The notes beneath the pieces were generated by a model, which did not search any database, was not told where the DNA came from, and saw nothing but the letters and a program-made list of their open reading frames with translations. Positions 1 through 9,801 of a stretch of 64,000 nt of DNA are shown here, one piece after another. Position numbers and translations under genes: made by a program. Each line of letters opens with the position of its first letter. The first letter of the stretch is position 1. The stretch is from Bacillus sp. SA1-12 (lineage in GTDB: Bacteria; Bacillota; Bacilli; Bacillales; Bacillaceae), in the NCBI RefSeq assembly GCF_000981385.1, contig NZ_LATZ01000011.1, forward strand, positions 58,332-122,331, given 5' to 3'.

Positions 1-237
1 CATAGGTATACGATTCAAGGGTGCAAGGAGCTGCTTCACTCTCCTCTAATATGTTTTGTCCAGCGGCAAACGAGCCTTCCTTGTGCCCGTTTTATTTTAA
101 AGACCTTTGAGGGACTATACCCCCTGACCCCTTTCTTGTCAAAATTGGTTTCAGAGAGATTTTATCCTTATATAAAACTTGGGTTCATATTATCATCTTG
201 CCTGTTGCTGAAATTTTTTAAAAAAACTCGTTGCATT

Positions 238-2829
238 CTAATAATATAACCGAACTGGACCAAGTAAACCACTTGGTTCTTGTTGTGCGAACTGTGATAG
301 AAAATCACGTTGCGCTTTTACAAGAGTGTTAGTAACCTCTATGATTAAAGTATTAACCCCTTGTTTAACGAATCCTTCAATATCTAAGCGATATGGTGGA
401 CAAATACGTATCCCTACATGATCTCCGTTTAACCATACATCAGCGGTTTCGAAAACATCTCCAAGATCAATCTGAATAGGCATTGCTGTTTGATTCCACA
501 CAAACTCTATTTTGTAACGAAACGTCCCAGTAAAGGATGGAAGTTCTTCAGAAAGACTCAAATTCTTTAAAGTATTCATTTCTTTCCAAACCTGAAAGGC
601 AGGATATTGCTCGGACGTTGTAATACTAACTTCCCAATTCCCCTTAACTTCCATTCCCCGGTCAACTTTAGGCTGTTGAACGACTGGAATGTTTTTCATT
701 TCTTCTCCAATTAACATAATGACAGACTCATAAGGAGCAAGACTCAGATTAATCTTCATCCCTCCTTCAGTTTCAATTACCTTCGGTTCCTTCATCACAT
801 TGTTAATTGGATCGTAAAACAGCACTTTTCCTTGATTTTGCAACGTCACTGTTGTCTCAACTGAATTGTATGGATGTTCATTAAAAAACATGTACCCATC
901 AACATCACTGTATTCTACATGATAATATCGCAAATAAGGTTGATAATTTTCTACCTTCACCTCATAAAACCCTTTTTCTCTCATAAATCGTATGAGATGT
1001 TCAAGTTCAATCTTCCAAACCATAGGATGTGTTGTAAGTTTCTTAAGTGTTTCGGAAACATGTTCTTGTTCGCATGCCCGAACAGGCAATTCCGCTATAA
1101 ATAGTACAGGCAATCCCTCATCAGCTAGGTCCTCTAGCCGCTTTAGTAAAAGAATAGGCAAGGCTTCACTATAAGGAATAATTAAGCAATCGAATGACTC
1201 TTCTAGTACTTTTAATTTTCCTTTTGAAACAGAAGCCGATGTTAAAATAGTATCAATCGGCAAAATATCACAATCAATTTGATTTTGTAATAGTTGCTTA
1301 ACAGGTTTTTGGAAAGGCATATATTCACCTGACCATTCAGCTTCTGCATGATATAATACAGCGGCACATGCAATATGATTGCCTCCAGAGAGAAGATGAC
1401 TAACACGATTTGTATATTGATTAAGTACTTTATAATAACGGTATTGCGGGTTTTTCCCGCGTGCATACATATGTGGAGGACAATCATGATCTGGAAATTC
1501 CTTCGGTGAAAATGCGTGTGGTACAAAATAGTTCACACCACGCACAAGCATATGATCTGTCAGCCATTTCATCAGCTTCAAGCCCTCAGCCCAACCATAT
1601 GCACCAAAAACTTCTGCCATTGTACGTCCCTTCTTCTTTGGATCAATATGACTAAGTGAAACCGCCATTTTTGCCATACCATAGTGAAAAAATTCACTAT
1701 CTGTTTCACCGGCAATCCATGTAAAAGGTACTTCATCAAATCCAGGGACAATTTGCCATAAAACAACATCAAGTCCTGACATATCTTGGCCCCATAAGGC
1801 GCGGAAGAAATGTCCGGCACCGCTCCCCAAACGAGTATGAACATTATTATCTTCTAGTACATGCCCAATGTATTCTACATTCCGCTCACGGCACCAATCT
1901 CCAATTTGCTGTGTAAATCTTTCTCCATAAAGTCTAGTAATGATACTCATGTATGTATAACGGACAAAAGCCGCTTTTTCTCCATCATGCCATAAAAGTG
2001 GTAAATACAGTCTATAATCATCACCAAGCTCTTTCTCTAAGAGTTCTAATAAATCAGGGCTCCATGGAAGAGGAACGTTCTTTTTACCAAGCTTTGAATC
2101 AAAATTAAAGGTATCCTTATCATTATAAAAACCAGGTTCGTCTGAGAAAAATCCTGCAAACGTAGAACCGAAGTCTTCTCGGTAACGCTCATAAAATGCC
2201 TCATGTACCGTATCTATCAACACTTTCACGGATTCAGCAACTAGTGGATTAAGATAATTTTCTTGCTGTTTACTTCCACCTGTTGTGGTCTCAATTAGCA
2301 AAAAGATTCGCCAATATCCTCCTGGCAGATCCCAATACAATACACCGTCTTGAACAAATGACGTAACATCAATATATTCTTTATCTAATTCCCCTGTTGC
2401 GTGGTCACGTTTTACCGCTATTACACCTACTAGAGTCCCTTCTCCTTTACTAACTAGAAAAGATGCATGTTTCATCGGACCAACAGCATCGATATGTGCT
2501 TCTGTTAAGAACAAACGTCGAAGCTCTTTCGGTGCATCTACTATTCTTCCTGCAGCATGACCGGTAGGAAAATGATCATCATCAAGGAACCAAACCTTCA
2601 TTCCCCTTCGCCTAGCTTCATCCATAATCACATCTATGTCCTGCCACCACTTAGGTCCTAAAAAATCAGGATGTGGTCTTGCTTCAACACATACAGCTTT
2701 TATGCCAGATTCATCTATTTTTGCCATCTCTTCACGCAGTACCCCTTCTTCTTCGCCATGTTGCCAAAAAAAGGGTAAAATATAATTTGCTTCTTGTCCC
2801 TCTAAAAGATCCTTGATACGCGAATTCAT
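238..2829 (-). CDS. Putative intracellular glycoside hydrolase (TIM barrel plus C-terminal jelly roll)
   Basis: An 863-residue protein with no signal peptide, so it probably acts on imported oligosaccharides. The N-terminal part (about 15-110) reads like a glycosidase TIM barrel with acidic, aromatic-rich strands (VCVEARPHPDF, VWFLDDDHFPTGHAAG). The last 110 residues resemble the sugar-binding jelly-roll domain of GH2-type enzymes (DVFETADVWLNGDHVG). The overall plan recalls GH106-like and related unclassified enzymes, but I cannot assign a family or substrate. It overlaps the upstream DUF624 gene by 4 bases and is the last gene of the importer operon. The glycosidase role is fairly safe; the specificity is unknown. 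Confidence 0.7.
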   Translation of the reverse strand: MNSRIKDLLEGQEANYILPFFWQHGEEEGVLREEMAKIDESGIKAVCVEARPHPDFLGPKWWQDIDVIMDEARRRGMKVWFLDDDHFPTGHAAGRIVDAPKELRRLFLTEAHIDAVGPMKHASFLVSKGEGTLVGVIAVKRDHATGELDKEYIDVTSFVQDGVLYWDLPGGYWRIFLLIETTTGGSKQQENYLNPLVAESVKVLIDTVHEAFYERYREDFGSTFAGFFSDEPGFYNDKDTFNFDSKLGKKNVPLPWSPDLLELLEKELGDDYRLYLPLLWHDGEKAAFVRYTYMSIITRLYGERFTQQIGDWCRERNVEYIGHVLEDNNVHTRLGSGAGHFFRALWGQDMSGLDVVLWQIVPGFDEVPFTWIAGETDSEFFHYGMAKMAVSLSHIDPKKKGRTMAEVFGAYGWAEGLKLMKWLTDHMLVRGVNYFVPHAFSPKEFPDHDCPPHMYARGKNPQYRYYKVLNQYTNRVSHLLSGGNHIACAAVLYHAEAEWSGEYMPFQKPVKQLLQNQIDCDILPIDTILTSASVSKGKLKVLEESFDCLIIPYSEALPILLLKRLEDLADEGLPVLFIAELPVRACEQEHVSETLKKLTTHPMVWKIELEHLIRFMREKGFYEVKVENYQPYLRYYHVEYSDVDGYMFFNEHPYNSVETTVTLQNQGKVLFYDPINNVMKEPKVIETEGGMKINLSLAPYESVIMLIGEEMKNIPVVQQPKVDRGMEVKGNWEVSITTSEQYPAFQVWKEMNTLKNLSLSEELPSFTGTFRYKIEFVWNQTAMPIQIDLGDVFETADVWLNGDHVGIRICPPYRLDIEGFVKQGVNTLIIEVTNTLVKAQRDFLSQFAQQEPSGLLGPVRLYY

Positions 2830-3512
2830 CCTTTCACTCCTTCAACTGCAGAAATATCCTTCCTCTTACTTGCTACAAAACGAGAAAAAGCGAGATTTGG
2901 AGATGGTATTGCTTTTGTTTCTGAAGTAAGCTTTAAAAATTTCAGGTTTGCAAACCAGTATGTGATAAATGCTGAAACACTAAAAAAGAAGAATACTAGA
3001 AAGAAAGAGTAGGTAATAGATAAATAGAGCCAGCATAATAAGATAATGAAGTTTGCTACTGTAAGGGAAAATCGGTAAAGCCCAAACTTACATGCAGTTA
3101 TAAAAAGTTCTTTAAATGTATACGGGCTATTCACCATTAATGGGAAGATATAGAAAACTGTGACAATAAAAAAAAAGCTAATAAAGCTCACACTACTAAA
3201 AATCAATAAATTCATGCTTGTATCAAATATGGTTAGTAAATAAAAATCTCCTAATAATACGAAAACAATAATCGTAATGGACAGCCCAACAGAAAAACTT
3301 TGTTTCAAGTTCTCCTTAAACAGTCGTACATAAGTTTGAAAAATTGGCGGTTCTTTTTTATTAACCCACTCTCTAACAACACCAAATAGAGCTGCTACAG
3401 CAGGAAAAATCGTTATGATGGCTAAACAACTAACTAAAAATAATAAATTTAGTAAAAAGAAAGAATAGATCCATAGGCAAATTCGATATAGCTTTCCATC
3501 AATACGAACCAT
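2826..3512 (-). CDS. DUF624 (YesL-type) membrane protein
   Basis: About 228 residues with several hydrophobic segments (near 15-40, 75-95, 105-130, 145-190), matching the DUF624/YesL family. That family is regularly encoded beside LplABC-type sugar importers in Bacillus, but its function is not established. I chose the ATG at 3512 because AGAGG lies 8 bases before it; an in-frame GTG at 3521 overlaps that ribosome binding site. It sits between the solute-binding protein and the glycoside hydrolase, overlapping the latter by 4 bases, so the two are translationally coupled. Confidence 0.8.
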   Translation of the reverse strand: MVRIDGKLYRICLWIYSFFLLNLLFLVSCLAIITIFPAVAALFGVVREWVNKKEPPIFQTYVRLFKENLKQSFSVGLSITIIVFVLLGDFYLLTIFDTSMNLLIFSSVSFISFFFIVTVFYIFPLMVNSPYTFKELFITACKFGLYRFSLTVANFIILLCWLYLSITYSFFLVFFFFSVSAFITYWFANLKFLKLTSETKAIPSPNLAFSRFVASKRKDISAVEGVKG

Positions 3513-3554
3513 TTCAATCACCTCTTTGTCTCTAATACACTGACTTTTAAAAAC

Positions 3555-3583
3555 GGTCCTAATGGCTTTAAGCCTTTAGGACC
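3555..3583 (-). terminator. Intra-operon hairpin after the binding-protein gene
   Basis: The inverted repeat GGTCCTAA/TTAGGACC lies directly after the lipoprotein stop and is followed on the minus strand by a short T-tract. It probably attenuates transcription into the DUF624 and glycosidase genes, or stabilises the upstream mRNA, giving more binding protein than enzyme. Confidence 0.6.
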
Positions 3584-3592
3584 CTTTTTAGA

Positions 3593-5101
3593 TTATTTAT
3601 TGTTCATTGCCCATTCATCTAACTGCTTTTGTTTTTCTTCAATCACGATGTCAATTCCGGCATCCTTAAGTGCTTTAAGAAACTTCGGTAAATTGACTTC
3701 AGGATCGAGTGTACCTGTCTCAAGTCCCCGCTGGTATTGTGTTGTGACGTTATTGATTGCAGCTAATTCTGTTTTTACAGGCTCTGGATTGTATGTGAAT
3801 CCAAGTGCTTTAGATCTCATTGCACTATTATTAAACTCTTCTAGCTTTTTATAAATATCTGGATCTTCGCCATTAAATGTATAAGATAATAATTGGTTAC
3901 CGAACATCCAAGCTTGATTGATTCCATAGGGTGGTTTTGTTGGATCTGTGCCTTCAGGATACTCAATAACATTGTCTGATTTTTTTACATAGTGTTTTCC
4001 TTCTACTCCCCAGTCCATTAAATTAATAATCTCTTTGTCGGTGTAGAGCAGATTTAAGAATTTCATTGCTTTTTCAGGATTTTTTGAGTTTTTGGCAATC
4101 GAAAAGTTAATAGCCGCAACCTGGCTGGTTGTCATAACTGGTGCTAATAATTCTGCGCTTGTCATTGGCTTTGTCGTTATAACAGATTCCTGTCTGTCAG
4201 CCCCAGGTTTTAAGTTAGCTTGCCATGCAAAGCCTGTTTCAGCCTTTACAAAAGTTGCTGCAGGTTTTTGGTTTGTTGCAGCATCTTTAACGATATATCC
4301 TGCTAAATACCATTTTCTCATCCGGTCTAATAGCTCTTTATACTCTGGTGTTTCAAACCAGTTTACTACCTTTAATCCATTATCAAACCCAGGCAGCACA
4401 CCAATCCCATCACCTAAGCCATCATACATACCAGGCATAAGGCGGGTCAATGGACTATTTGTTCCATCCATTACAAGCGGTGTCATATTTGGTTCATTTT
4501 CTTTGATCGTTTTAAACACTTCTTCAACTTCATCAAATGTTTTTATTTTTTTCGCATCAATCTTATATTTTTCCAGAATATCTTGACGCATCATAAATCC
4601 ATACGATGCTGCCATATCACGAATACTTGGAAGTGCATATACTTTTCCATCAACAGATGCAGCCTTTAGATAGTCTGGGTCCATTACATCCACAATACCT
4701 TGACCTTGATTTGCTAATAAATCATCTAGGGGAAGTAAGAACCCTTTCGAAACCTGAGTCCCCATCGTGCTGCTTGTAGTCATAATAATATCTAGCTGAT
4801 CACCACCAACAAGCGCTAAGTTACTTTGCTGAGTCCATGCTGCCCAGCTTGTTGTTTTAATCTTTACTGTTGCATTAATTTTTTCTTTTGTAATTTTATT
4901 GATCTCCGTTACCACTTCATCTAACCCTTGTTCAGTCCCATTGATAGGGAATAACATGGTGATTTCGTATGGCTCATCAGAATGACTGCTGCTGCTGTTA
5001 CTCGAACTAGATTTGTTTGAACAGCCTGCTACTATCATAGATAATGCCATAACTGCTACTAATAAGTATTTAAAGCTTCCCCTTATCTTTCTCATTTTCA
5101 T
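3593..5101 (-). CDS. Sugar ABC transporter solute-binding lipoprotein (LplA-like)
   Basis: A 502-residue extracellular binding protein. The N-terminus carries a lipoprotein signal with lipobox VAGC near residue 27, followed by a Ser-rich linker. The mature part has the family 1 oligosaccharide-binding layout (TFDEVEEVFKTIKENEP, then the C-terminal DAGIDIVIEEKQKQLDEW typical of LplA-like proteins). It is the first step of the importer formed with the two permeases just upstream (5150-7036) and would deliver an oligosaccharide to them at the membrane. The ligand cannot be read from sequence; the adjacent glycosidase suggests a plant or microbial oligosaccharide. Confidence 0.88.
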   Translation of the reverse strand: MKMRKIRGSFKYLLVAVMALSMIVAGCSNKSSSSNSSSSHSDEPYEITMLFPINGTEQGLDEVVTEINKITKEKINATVKIKTTSWAAWTQQSNLALVGGDQLDIIMTTSSTMGTQVSKGFLLPLDDLLANQGQGIVDVMDPDYLKAASVDGKVYALPSIRDMAASYGFMMRQDILEKYKIDAKKIKTFDEVEEVFKTIKENEPNMTPLVMDGTNSPLTRLMPGMYDGLGDGIGVLPGFDNGLKVVNWFETPEYKELLDRMRKWYLAGYIVKDAATNQKPAATFVKAETGFAWQANLKPGADRQESVITTKPMTSAELLAPVMTTSQVAAINFSIAKNSKNPEKAMKFLNLLYTDKEIINLMDWGVEGKHYVKKSDNVIEYPEGTDPTKPPYGINQAWMFGNQLLSYTFNGEDPDIYKKLEEFNNSAMRSKALGFTYNPEPVKTELAAINNVTTQYQRGLETGTLDPEVNLPKFLKALKDAGIDIVIEEKQKQLDEWAMNNK

Positions 5102-5149
5102 CCCCCTGTATGTTTTTATCTATGCTCACCGGTTTTATACCGGTATAGC

Positions 5150-6034
5150 CTATTTTACGGCACCAATGGTTAGTCCCTTTACAAAGTATTTCTGGAAAAA
5201 TGGATAGGCAATCATAATCGGCAATACTCCTACAAAAGCCATTGCCATTTGAACAGTTTCTGTCGGAATACTGGATAGTGCCTCACTGGCTGCTGTAGAG
5301 CCCATACTACTGCTGCTTAAAAATTGTATATCTAATAAAATCTTATTTAATAAAAACTGGACGCTGTAGAGATCGGGATTGTTAATATAAATCAAACTAT
5401 TAAACCAGTCATTCCAGTATAAAAGTGCTTGGAATAATCCTACTGTTGCAAGTACTGGTGTAGACAATGGCAGAATGATTTTTGAAAATATCTTAAATTC
5501 ACCTGCTCCATCCATGTATGCTGATTCTATTAGCGAAAAAGGTATGGATTGCTCAAAGAATGTTCTCATCAAAAACACATAAAAGGCGTTCATCAGGAAG
5601 TTTGGCAAGATAAGCGCCCATATCGTATCCTTAATATCTATTAATTGTGTGTAAACTAAATAAGTAGGAACTAACCCGCCATTAAATAGCATCGTAAAGA
5701 ATACAAACATCGCAAGATAGTTACGAAGCGGTAAATCTTTGCGTGATAACGGATAGGCAATGAGTGATGTTAGAGCAAGCCCCAAGGTTGTCCCGATAAT
5801 GGTAACTAGTGCTGTAACACCGTAGGCATTTCCGATCATTGACATATTGGTAAATAAGAATTCATAGGCATCCAAACTTAGTTTACTAGGAACAAATGAA
5901 TACCCTTCTTTCAGAAGTACCTTTTGATCTGTTATAGATGACATGAACAACAGAATAAATGGTAAGATACATGCAATTACAGCGCTGATTAACACAATAT
6001 GTGCTAACCAAGGTGTTTTATTTAATTTGTTCAA
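5150..6034 (-). CDS. Sugar ABC transporter permease (LplC/YtcP-like)
   Basis: About 294 residues with six predicted membrane segments and the permease EAA-type loop (ESAYMDGAGEFKIFSKIILP) that contacts the ATPase. It ends in the LplC-type signature PFFQKYFVKGLTIGAVK. The TTG at 6034 is preferred because AGGAGG lies 8 bases upstream; the in-frame GTG at 6043 lies within that ribosome binding region. It pairs with the permease immediately upstream and the lipoprotein downstream. No ATPase gene is present, as is usual for this CUT1 subgroup, which borrows MsmX. Confidence 0.88.
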   Translation of the reverse strand: MNKLNKTPWLAHIVLISAVIACILPFILLFMSSITDQKVLLKEGYSFVPSKLSLDAYEFLFTNMSMIGNAYGVTALVTIIGTTLGLALTSLIAYPLSRKDLPLRNYLAMFVFFTMLFNGGLVPTYLVYTQLIDIKDTIWALILPNFLMNAFYVFLMRTFFEQSIPFSLIESAYMDGAGEFKIFSKIILPLSTPVLATVGLFQALLYWNDWFNSLIYINNPDLYSVQFLLNKILLDIQFLSSSSMGSTAASEALSSIPTETVQMAMAFVGVLPIMIAYPFFQKYFVKGLTIGAVK

Positions 6035-6049
6035 AGGGATCACCTCCTA

Positions 6050-7036
6050 TTAAAATAAAGCATTTTCCTTGCTTCTTTTCCGGACAATATAGTTAGAGAT
6101 TAAGACAAGGGTAAATCCAACTAATGATTGATACATACCTGCTGCAGATGACATACCAATATCACCTGTGTTTAACAATGCGCGATAAACATATGTATCT
6201 ATAACATCTGTCGTTGACTGGATTGCACCAGCGTTAAGCGGCACTTGATAGAATAATCCAAAGTCTGCATAGAATATGCGACCAATGGCTAATAGCGTCA
6301 TAATCGTAATAATCGGAACAATCATTGGAATCGTAATATAACGTATTTGCTTCCACTTACTTGCACCATCAAGATCAGCAGCTTCATAGTATTCCTTATC
6401 AATTCCAATTATTGCTGCTAAGTACACAACACTTAAGTAACCAATGTTTTTCCACATATTGACGATCGTTAAAATATATGGCCAATATTTGGATTCACTG
6501 TACCAAGAAATAGGGTCCATTCCCATCATCGGTAAGACCGTTCTATTAATGAATCCATTTTCAACACTAAGCAGGGCAAATACTAAGAAACCGACAATAA
6601 CGGTTGAAATTAAATGTGGCAAGATTACTACACTTTGATAAAAGCGAGCAGCGATCTTATTCTTTATTTCATTCAAGAAGATTGCTAACCCTAAAGCAAA
6701 AATAGTATTAAGGATAATAAATAGAGCATTGTAGAATAACGTGTTTCTTGTAATAATCAGGGCATCCTTTGTTTTAAAAAGATATTCGAAATTTTTTAGG
6801 CCCACCCATTCACTACCGAAAAAGCCATCAAGTGCATTGTAATTTTTAAATGCAATGACAATTCCAAGCATTGGCAAATAGTTGTTAATTAATAGATAAA
6901 TGATTCCTGGTAAGGTCATTAAAAAAAGGATACTGTAGCGCTTCATCTTTTTGGATTTCGTTCTTCGGTTAACACCGACCTCTTCTTTTGAAGTAGACAT
7001 CCCCATCCTTCTCTTCTTAACGATTAATTCTGCCAT
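6050..7036 (-). CDS. Sugar ABC transporter permease (LplB/YteP-like)
   Basis: A 328-residue inner-membrane permease with an extended, basic cytoplasmic N-terminus and six membrane segments. It has the early motif YLLINNYLPMLGIVIAFKNY and the EAA loop EAADLDGASKWKQIRYITIP. It is the first gene of the operon running to 238. GGGAG lies 7 bases before the ATG. It should form the heterodimeric channel with the LplC-like partner. The family is secure; the substrate is inferred only as an oligosaccharide. Confidence 0.88.
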   Translation of the reverse strand: MAELIVKKRRMGMSTSKEEVGVNRRTKSKKMKRYSILFLMTLPGIIYLLINNYLPMLGIVIAFKNYNALDGFFGSEWVGLKNFEYLFKTKDALIITRNTLFYNALFIILNTIFALGLAIFLNEIKNKIAARFYQSVVILPHLISTVIVGFLVFALLSVENGFINRTVLPMMGMDPISWYSESKYWPYILTIVNMWKNIGYLSVVYLAAIIGIDKEYYEAADLDGASKWKQIRYITIPMIVPIITIMTLLAIGRIFYADFGLFYQVPLNAGAIQSTTDVIDTYVYRALLNTGDIGMSSAAGMYQSLVGFTLVLISNYIVRKRSKENALF

Positions 7037-7592
7037 ATCAATACTCCCTTCTTATTAGTTTGCTATCCTCTTACTATCCTTATCATACAAGAGATGCAAG
7101 CCCTTACCTACCGTAGTAATGACATCTTACTAACACTAATCAGACCTAAATATCGGGAAACTCTTCGTTTTTTTCCGACATATTAATAGAGATGAATATG
7201 TCTTTTTTCATAGGCTTTTCCTAAATTTCTGTTTCTAGTTTTCCGTATCACAAGCTCTTAACAGATTTAACCATATATGCGGTGAATTTCCCATAGAATG
7301 CTTCTTTGAGACAAAACCTTGGAAGGGATTTGTTGAATAGTCCCATACAATCCTCCTAAGCAATTGTCATAATAGTACTGGTATTAAATGTTTTTTCTTT
7401 TCATTTAAAGAAAGAACCAGCTTATGATCGGAATACATATACTTTTATAATTATGGGTATTCAGGAAAAATTTAACGGCCTTTTCCCAGTTGAATACCGA
7501 GAAAAGGCCGCACCTTAATATACTCTTTTTTTCATTGTCTACTAGAAAGGGTTATGTGCAATCTCAATCATTTTTTCTTTTATCTATTCACA
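7037..7592. other. Intergenic promoter region, no gene seen
   Basis: This 556-base gap holds the promoter region of the importer operon (transcribed leftward from about 7040) and, at its right side, the terminator of the dehydrogenase operon. I see no convincing coding frame on either strand. Confidence 0.6.
7476..7510 (-). terminator. Terminator after the Gfo/Idh gene
   Basis: The arms CGGCCTTTTC and GAAAAGGCCG form a strong stem, followed on the minus strand by TTAAATTTTT. It separates the dehydrogenase/isomerase operon from the importer operon. Confidence 0.8.
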
Positions 7593-8720
7593 TCATGGTG
7601 TAACAGTTTGTGTCTCAAGATTAAATTCAACTGTTTTTCCGGTTCTTGCCGAGGTATAAATTGCTTCTAAAATTTGTGTGACAACGAGTGCCTGTTCAGG
7701 TTTTACTAATGGTTCAGTATCATAAATAATACATTCTAGCCATTGCCTTGCCTCTAATACACCTGGATCCTCTGCACTTGAATCAAAATAGGCGATTCCT
7801 CCGCCAGTAGCTGGTTTTGTTTCAACTAATTTTCCATATTTCGTACTGTTAAAAACTAATTCCCCTGCACCGGCAGAAGGATTTCCTTTCATCTCTGCAC
7901 CGCCTTCTGTTCCACACAGCGTGGTCATGGCTTCCTTGACGTCGGTGGTATTTAAAGCCCAAGAGCATTCAAGGATAATCGTTGAACCATCCTGCATTTT
8001 AATAAAGCCAAAAGCTGAGTCTTCCACACCAAATGTATCTACGTTCCAAGAACCGAAAGCATTTCCTTCATGCTTATCAGCAAGTTTATGAAAAACGGAA
8101 CCTGTCACTGATTGAGGTTTATAGTTATCCATGCACCAGAGAGTTAAATCTAAAGCATGTGTGCCGATATCGATTAATGGCCCGCCGCCTTGTTGTTCAA
8201 CATCTAAAAATACGCCCCAAGTCGGTACAGCTCTTCTGCGAATAGCATGAGCCTTAGCAAAATAAATTTCTCCGAATTCACCAGCACGTGATGCTTTATA
8301 AAGCACTTGTGAATCATCGCGGAATCGGTTTTGGTAGCCAATCGTCAATTTTTTCCCCGTCCGTTTCGCTGCATCGATCATTTGTTGTGCTTCCGTTGAG
8401 TTAATGGCCATTGGCTTTTCACACATTACATGCTTCCCAGCCTCAAGGGCAGCTACAGTAATAAAGGAATGTTGTAAATTTGGGGTTAGAACATGAACTA
8501 CATCGATCGATTCATCCTTTAACAGTTTTTTATAATCTGTATAAACGTTTGCGTCACTTGTTCCAAACACTTTTGCTGCTTTTATTGCTCGTTCTTCTAC
8601 AACATCACAGAAAGCTGTCATTTCTCCTAGATGGCCTAGTTTCGCTAAAGAAGGCATATGCTTTTGATTGGCAATTCCTCCGCAACCAATAATACCGATT
8701 TTTAAATTCCCTTTTACCAT
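7593..8720 (-). CDS. Gfo/Idh/MocA-family NAD(P)-dependent dehydrogenase
   Basis: About 375 residues. An N-terminal Rossmann fold shows the dinucleotide motif IGIIGCGGIANQKHMP, then the family signature EKPMAI near residue 100 and the catalytic His region DIGTHALDLTLW near 190. Such enzymes oxidise or reduce sugars, inositols or sugar acids; the substrate here is unknown. The ATG at 8720 is preferred because AAGGAG lies 8 bases before it. It follows the isomerase gene by about a dozen bases and ends at a strong terminator, so the two form one operon, plausibly modifying the sugar brought in by the adjacent importer. Confidence 0.87.
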   Translation of the reverse strand: MVKGNLKIGIIGCGGIANQKHMPSLAKLGHLGEMTAFCDVVEERAIKAAKVFGTSDANVYTDYKKLLKDESIDVVHVLTPNLQHSFITVAALEAGKHVMCEKPMAINSTEAQQMIDAAKRTGKKLTIGYQNRFRDDSQVLYKASRAGEFGEIYFAKAHAIRRRAVPTWGVFLDVEQQGGGPLIDIGTHALDLTLWCMDNYKPQSVTGSVFHKLADKHEGNAFGSWNVDTFGVEDSAFGFIKMQDGSTIILECSWALNTTDVKEAMTTLCGTEGGAEMKGNPSAGAGELVFNSTKYGKLVETKPATGGGIAYFDSSAEDPGVLEARQWLECIIYDTEPLVKPEQALVVTQILEAIYTSARTGKTVEFNLETQTVTP

Positions 8721-8732
8721 ACAATTCACTCC

Positions 8733-9617
8733 TTATTTATCGGCTTTTATATATTCTTGAACATATTTCTTCATTACTTTTAAGTCGCTAGCAATACTTT
8801 CAAATTTATCTCCAACTGTACCCTCATTTTCTACAATCGCATATCGGACTGTACTCATCTCGTTAATCTTTTGATATGTACTCTCAAAATCTACGATACC
8901 AGTTCCAAGATTAACAAAATCGGTTGGCTTCACAACCTCACGATAAATTTTCATCGTTTCCATGTTTTCTTCCGAGCTACTAGCAGAAAATACATTCACG
9001 AAGTCTACGTGCAGACCTAAATCCTTTTGATGGATCATATCACAACGTTTTCCTAGGCTTTTAAGTACGCTAATTGGATCATTTCCACCTCTTGTTACCC
9101 AGACAAGATCAAGTTCAAATTTAACCATTTCAGGGTCGGTATTTTCTACTAAAAGATTAAATAATGTTTTTTCTCCTCCTCTTCTAAACTCATGCGCATG
9201 GTTATGGTAGTAAAAATCCAGTCCTGCTGATTTACACTTTTCAGCAATGATATTCAACTCTTCCGCTGTTTTCAGAGCTTCATCACGACTACTAATAAAA
9301 GTCATTGGCATAACAATGGACTGCACCCCAAGCTCAGCGTTTTCATGAATAATTTTGTCCCAGTTCCCATCAACTAATGCCATTCCTGGTGCTACGCCTT
9401 CATGTGCTGCAAATGCATGAAAGCCAAGTTCATCAAATTTTTTTTTAATCGTCTGAACTGTAAACACATCTGTAAACCTTTCTCCTGTTGAAAAATTTGC
9501 AGAAATTAGCTCAATATTTTTGTAACCAATTTCAGCTACCTTCTCAAGCGTTCCAAAATAATCTTCATTTAACTCCCTAAATACTGAAAATAAGTTAAGA
9601 CCAATATTGATACTCAT
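8733..9617 (-). CDS. Sugar phosphate isomerase/epimerase (xylose isomerase-like TIM barrel)
   Basis: A 294-residue cytosolic TIM-barrel protein of the AP-endonuclease-2/IolE-like group. Metal-binding residues typical of the family are visible: the acidic strand VKFELDLVWVTRGG, the His pairs in FYYHNHAHEF and DMIHQKDL, and the final VENEGT. It should isomerise or epimerise a sugar. It is first in a two-gene operon with the Gfo/Idh dehydrogenase, a common pairing in pathways for unusual sugars. A cre-like site lies about 70 bases upstream. The exact reaction is unknown. Confidence 0.83.
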   Translation of the reverse strand: MSINIGLNLFSVFRELNEDYFGTLEKVAEIGYKNIELISANFSTGERFTDVFTVQTIKKKFDELGFHAFAAHEGVAPGMALVDGNWDKIIHENAELGVQSIVMPMTFISSRDEALKTAEELNIIAEKCKSAGLDFYYHNHAHEFRRGGEKTLFNLLVENTDPEMVKFELDLVWVTRGGNDPISVLKSLGKRCDMIHQKDLGLHVDFVNVFSASSSEENMETMKIYREVVKPTDFVNLGTGIVDFESTYQKINEMSTVRYAIVENEGTVGDKFESIASDLKVMKKYVQEYIKADK

Positions 9618-9683
9618 TATTTATCCGACCCCTTTCTTTTCCTTTGAATATGTCCAAGTTAGGTATATTCCTCAATATAAATA

Positions 9684-9697
9684 ATAAAGCGTTTTCA
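9684..9697 (-). promoter_or_regulatory. cre-like site upstream of the isomerase operon
   Basis: ATAAAGCGTTTTCA matches the CcpA consensus (TGWAANCGNTNWCA) except for the first two bases. Placed upstream of a sugar catabolic operon, it suggests carbon catabolite repression; this is inference from the match. Confidence 0.45.
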
Positions 9698-9762
9698 TTT
9701 TTGCTGCTACTGCAATACCGACTGTTTTCTAGCACAATTATGACTTTCATTTGTATATAAAA

Positions 9763-9793
9763 AAGACACGGCTTTTAGAAAAAGCCGTGTCTT
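9763..9793 (-). terminator. Strong terminator after the response regulator
   Basis: AAGACACGGCTTTT pairs with AAAAGCCGTGTCTT around a short loop and is followed on the minus strand by a T-tract. It ends the two-component operon. Confidence 0.9.
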
Positions 9794-9801
9794 CACCATC
9801 A

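Noticed and set aside
1..237. Left-edge sequence before the glycosidase gene
   Set aside because: No frame, hairpin or repeat strong enough to report.
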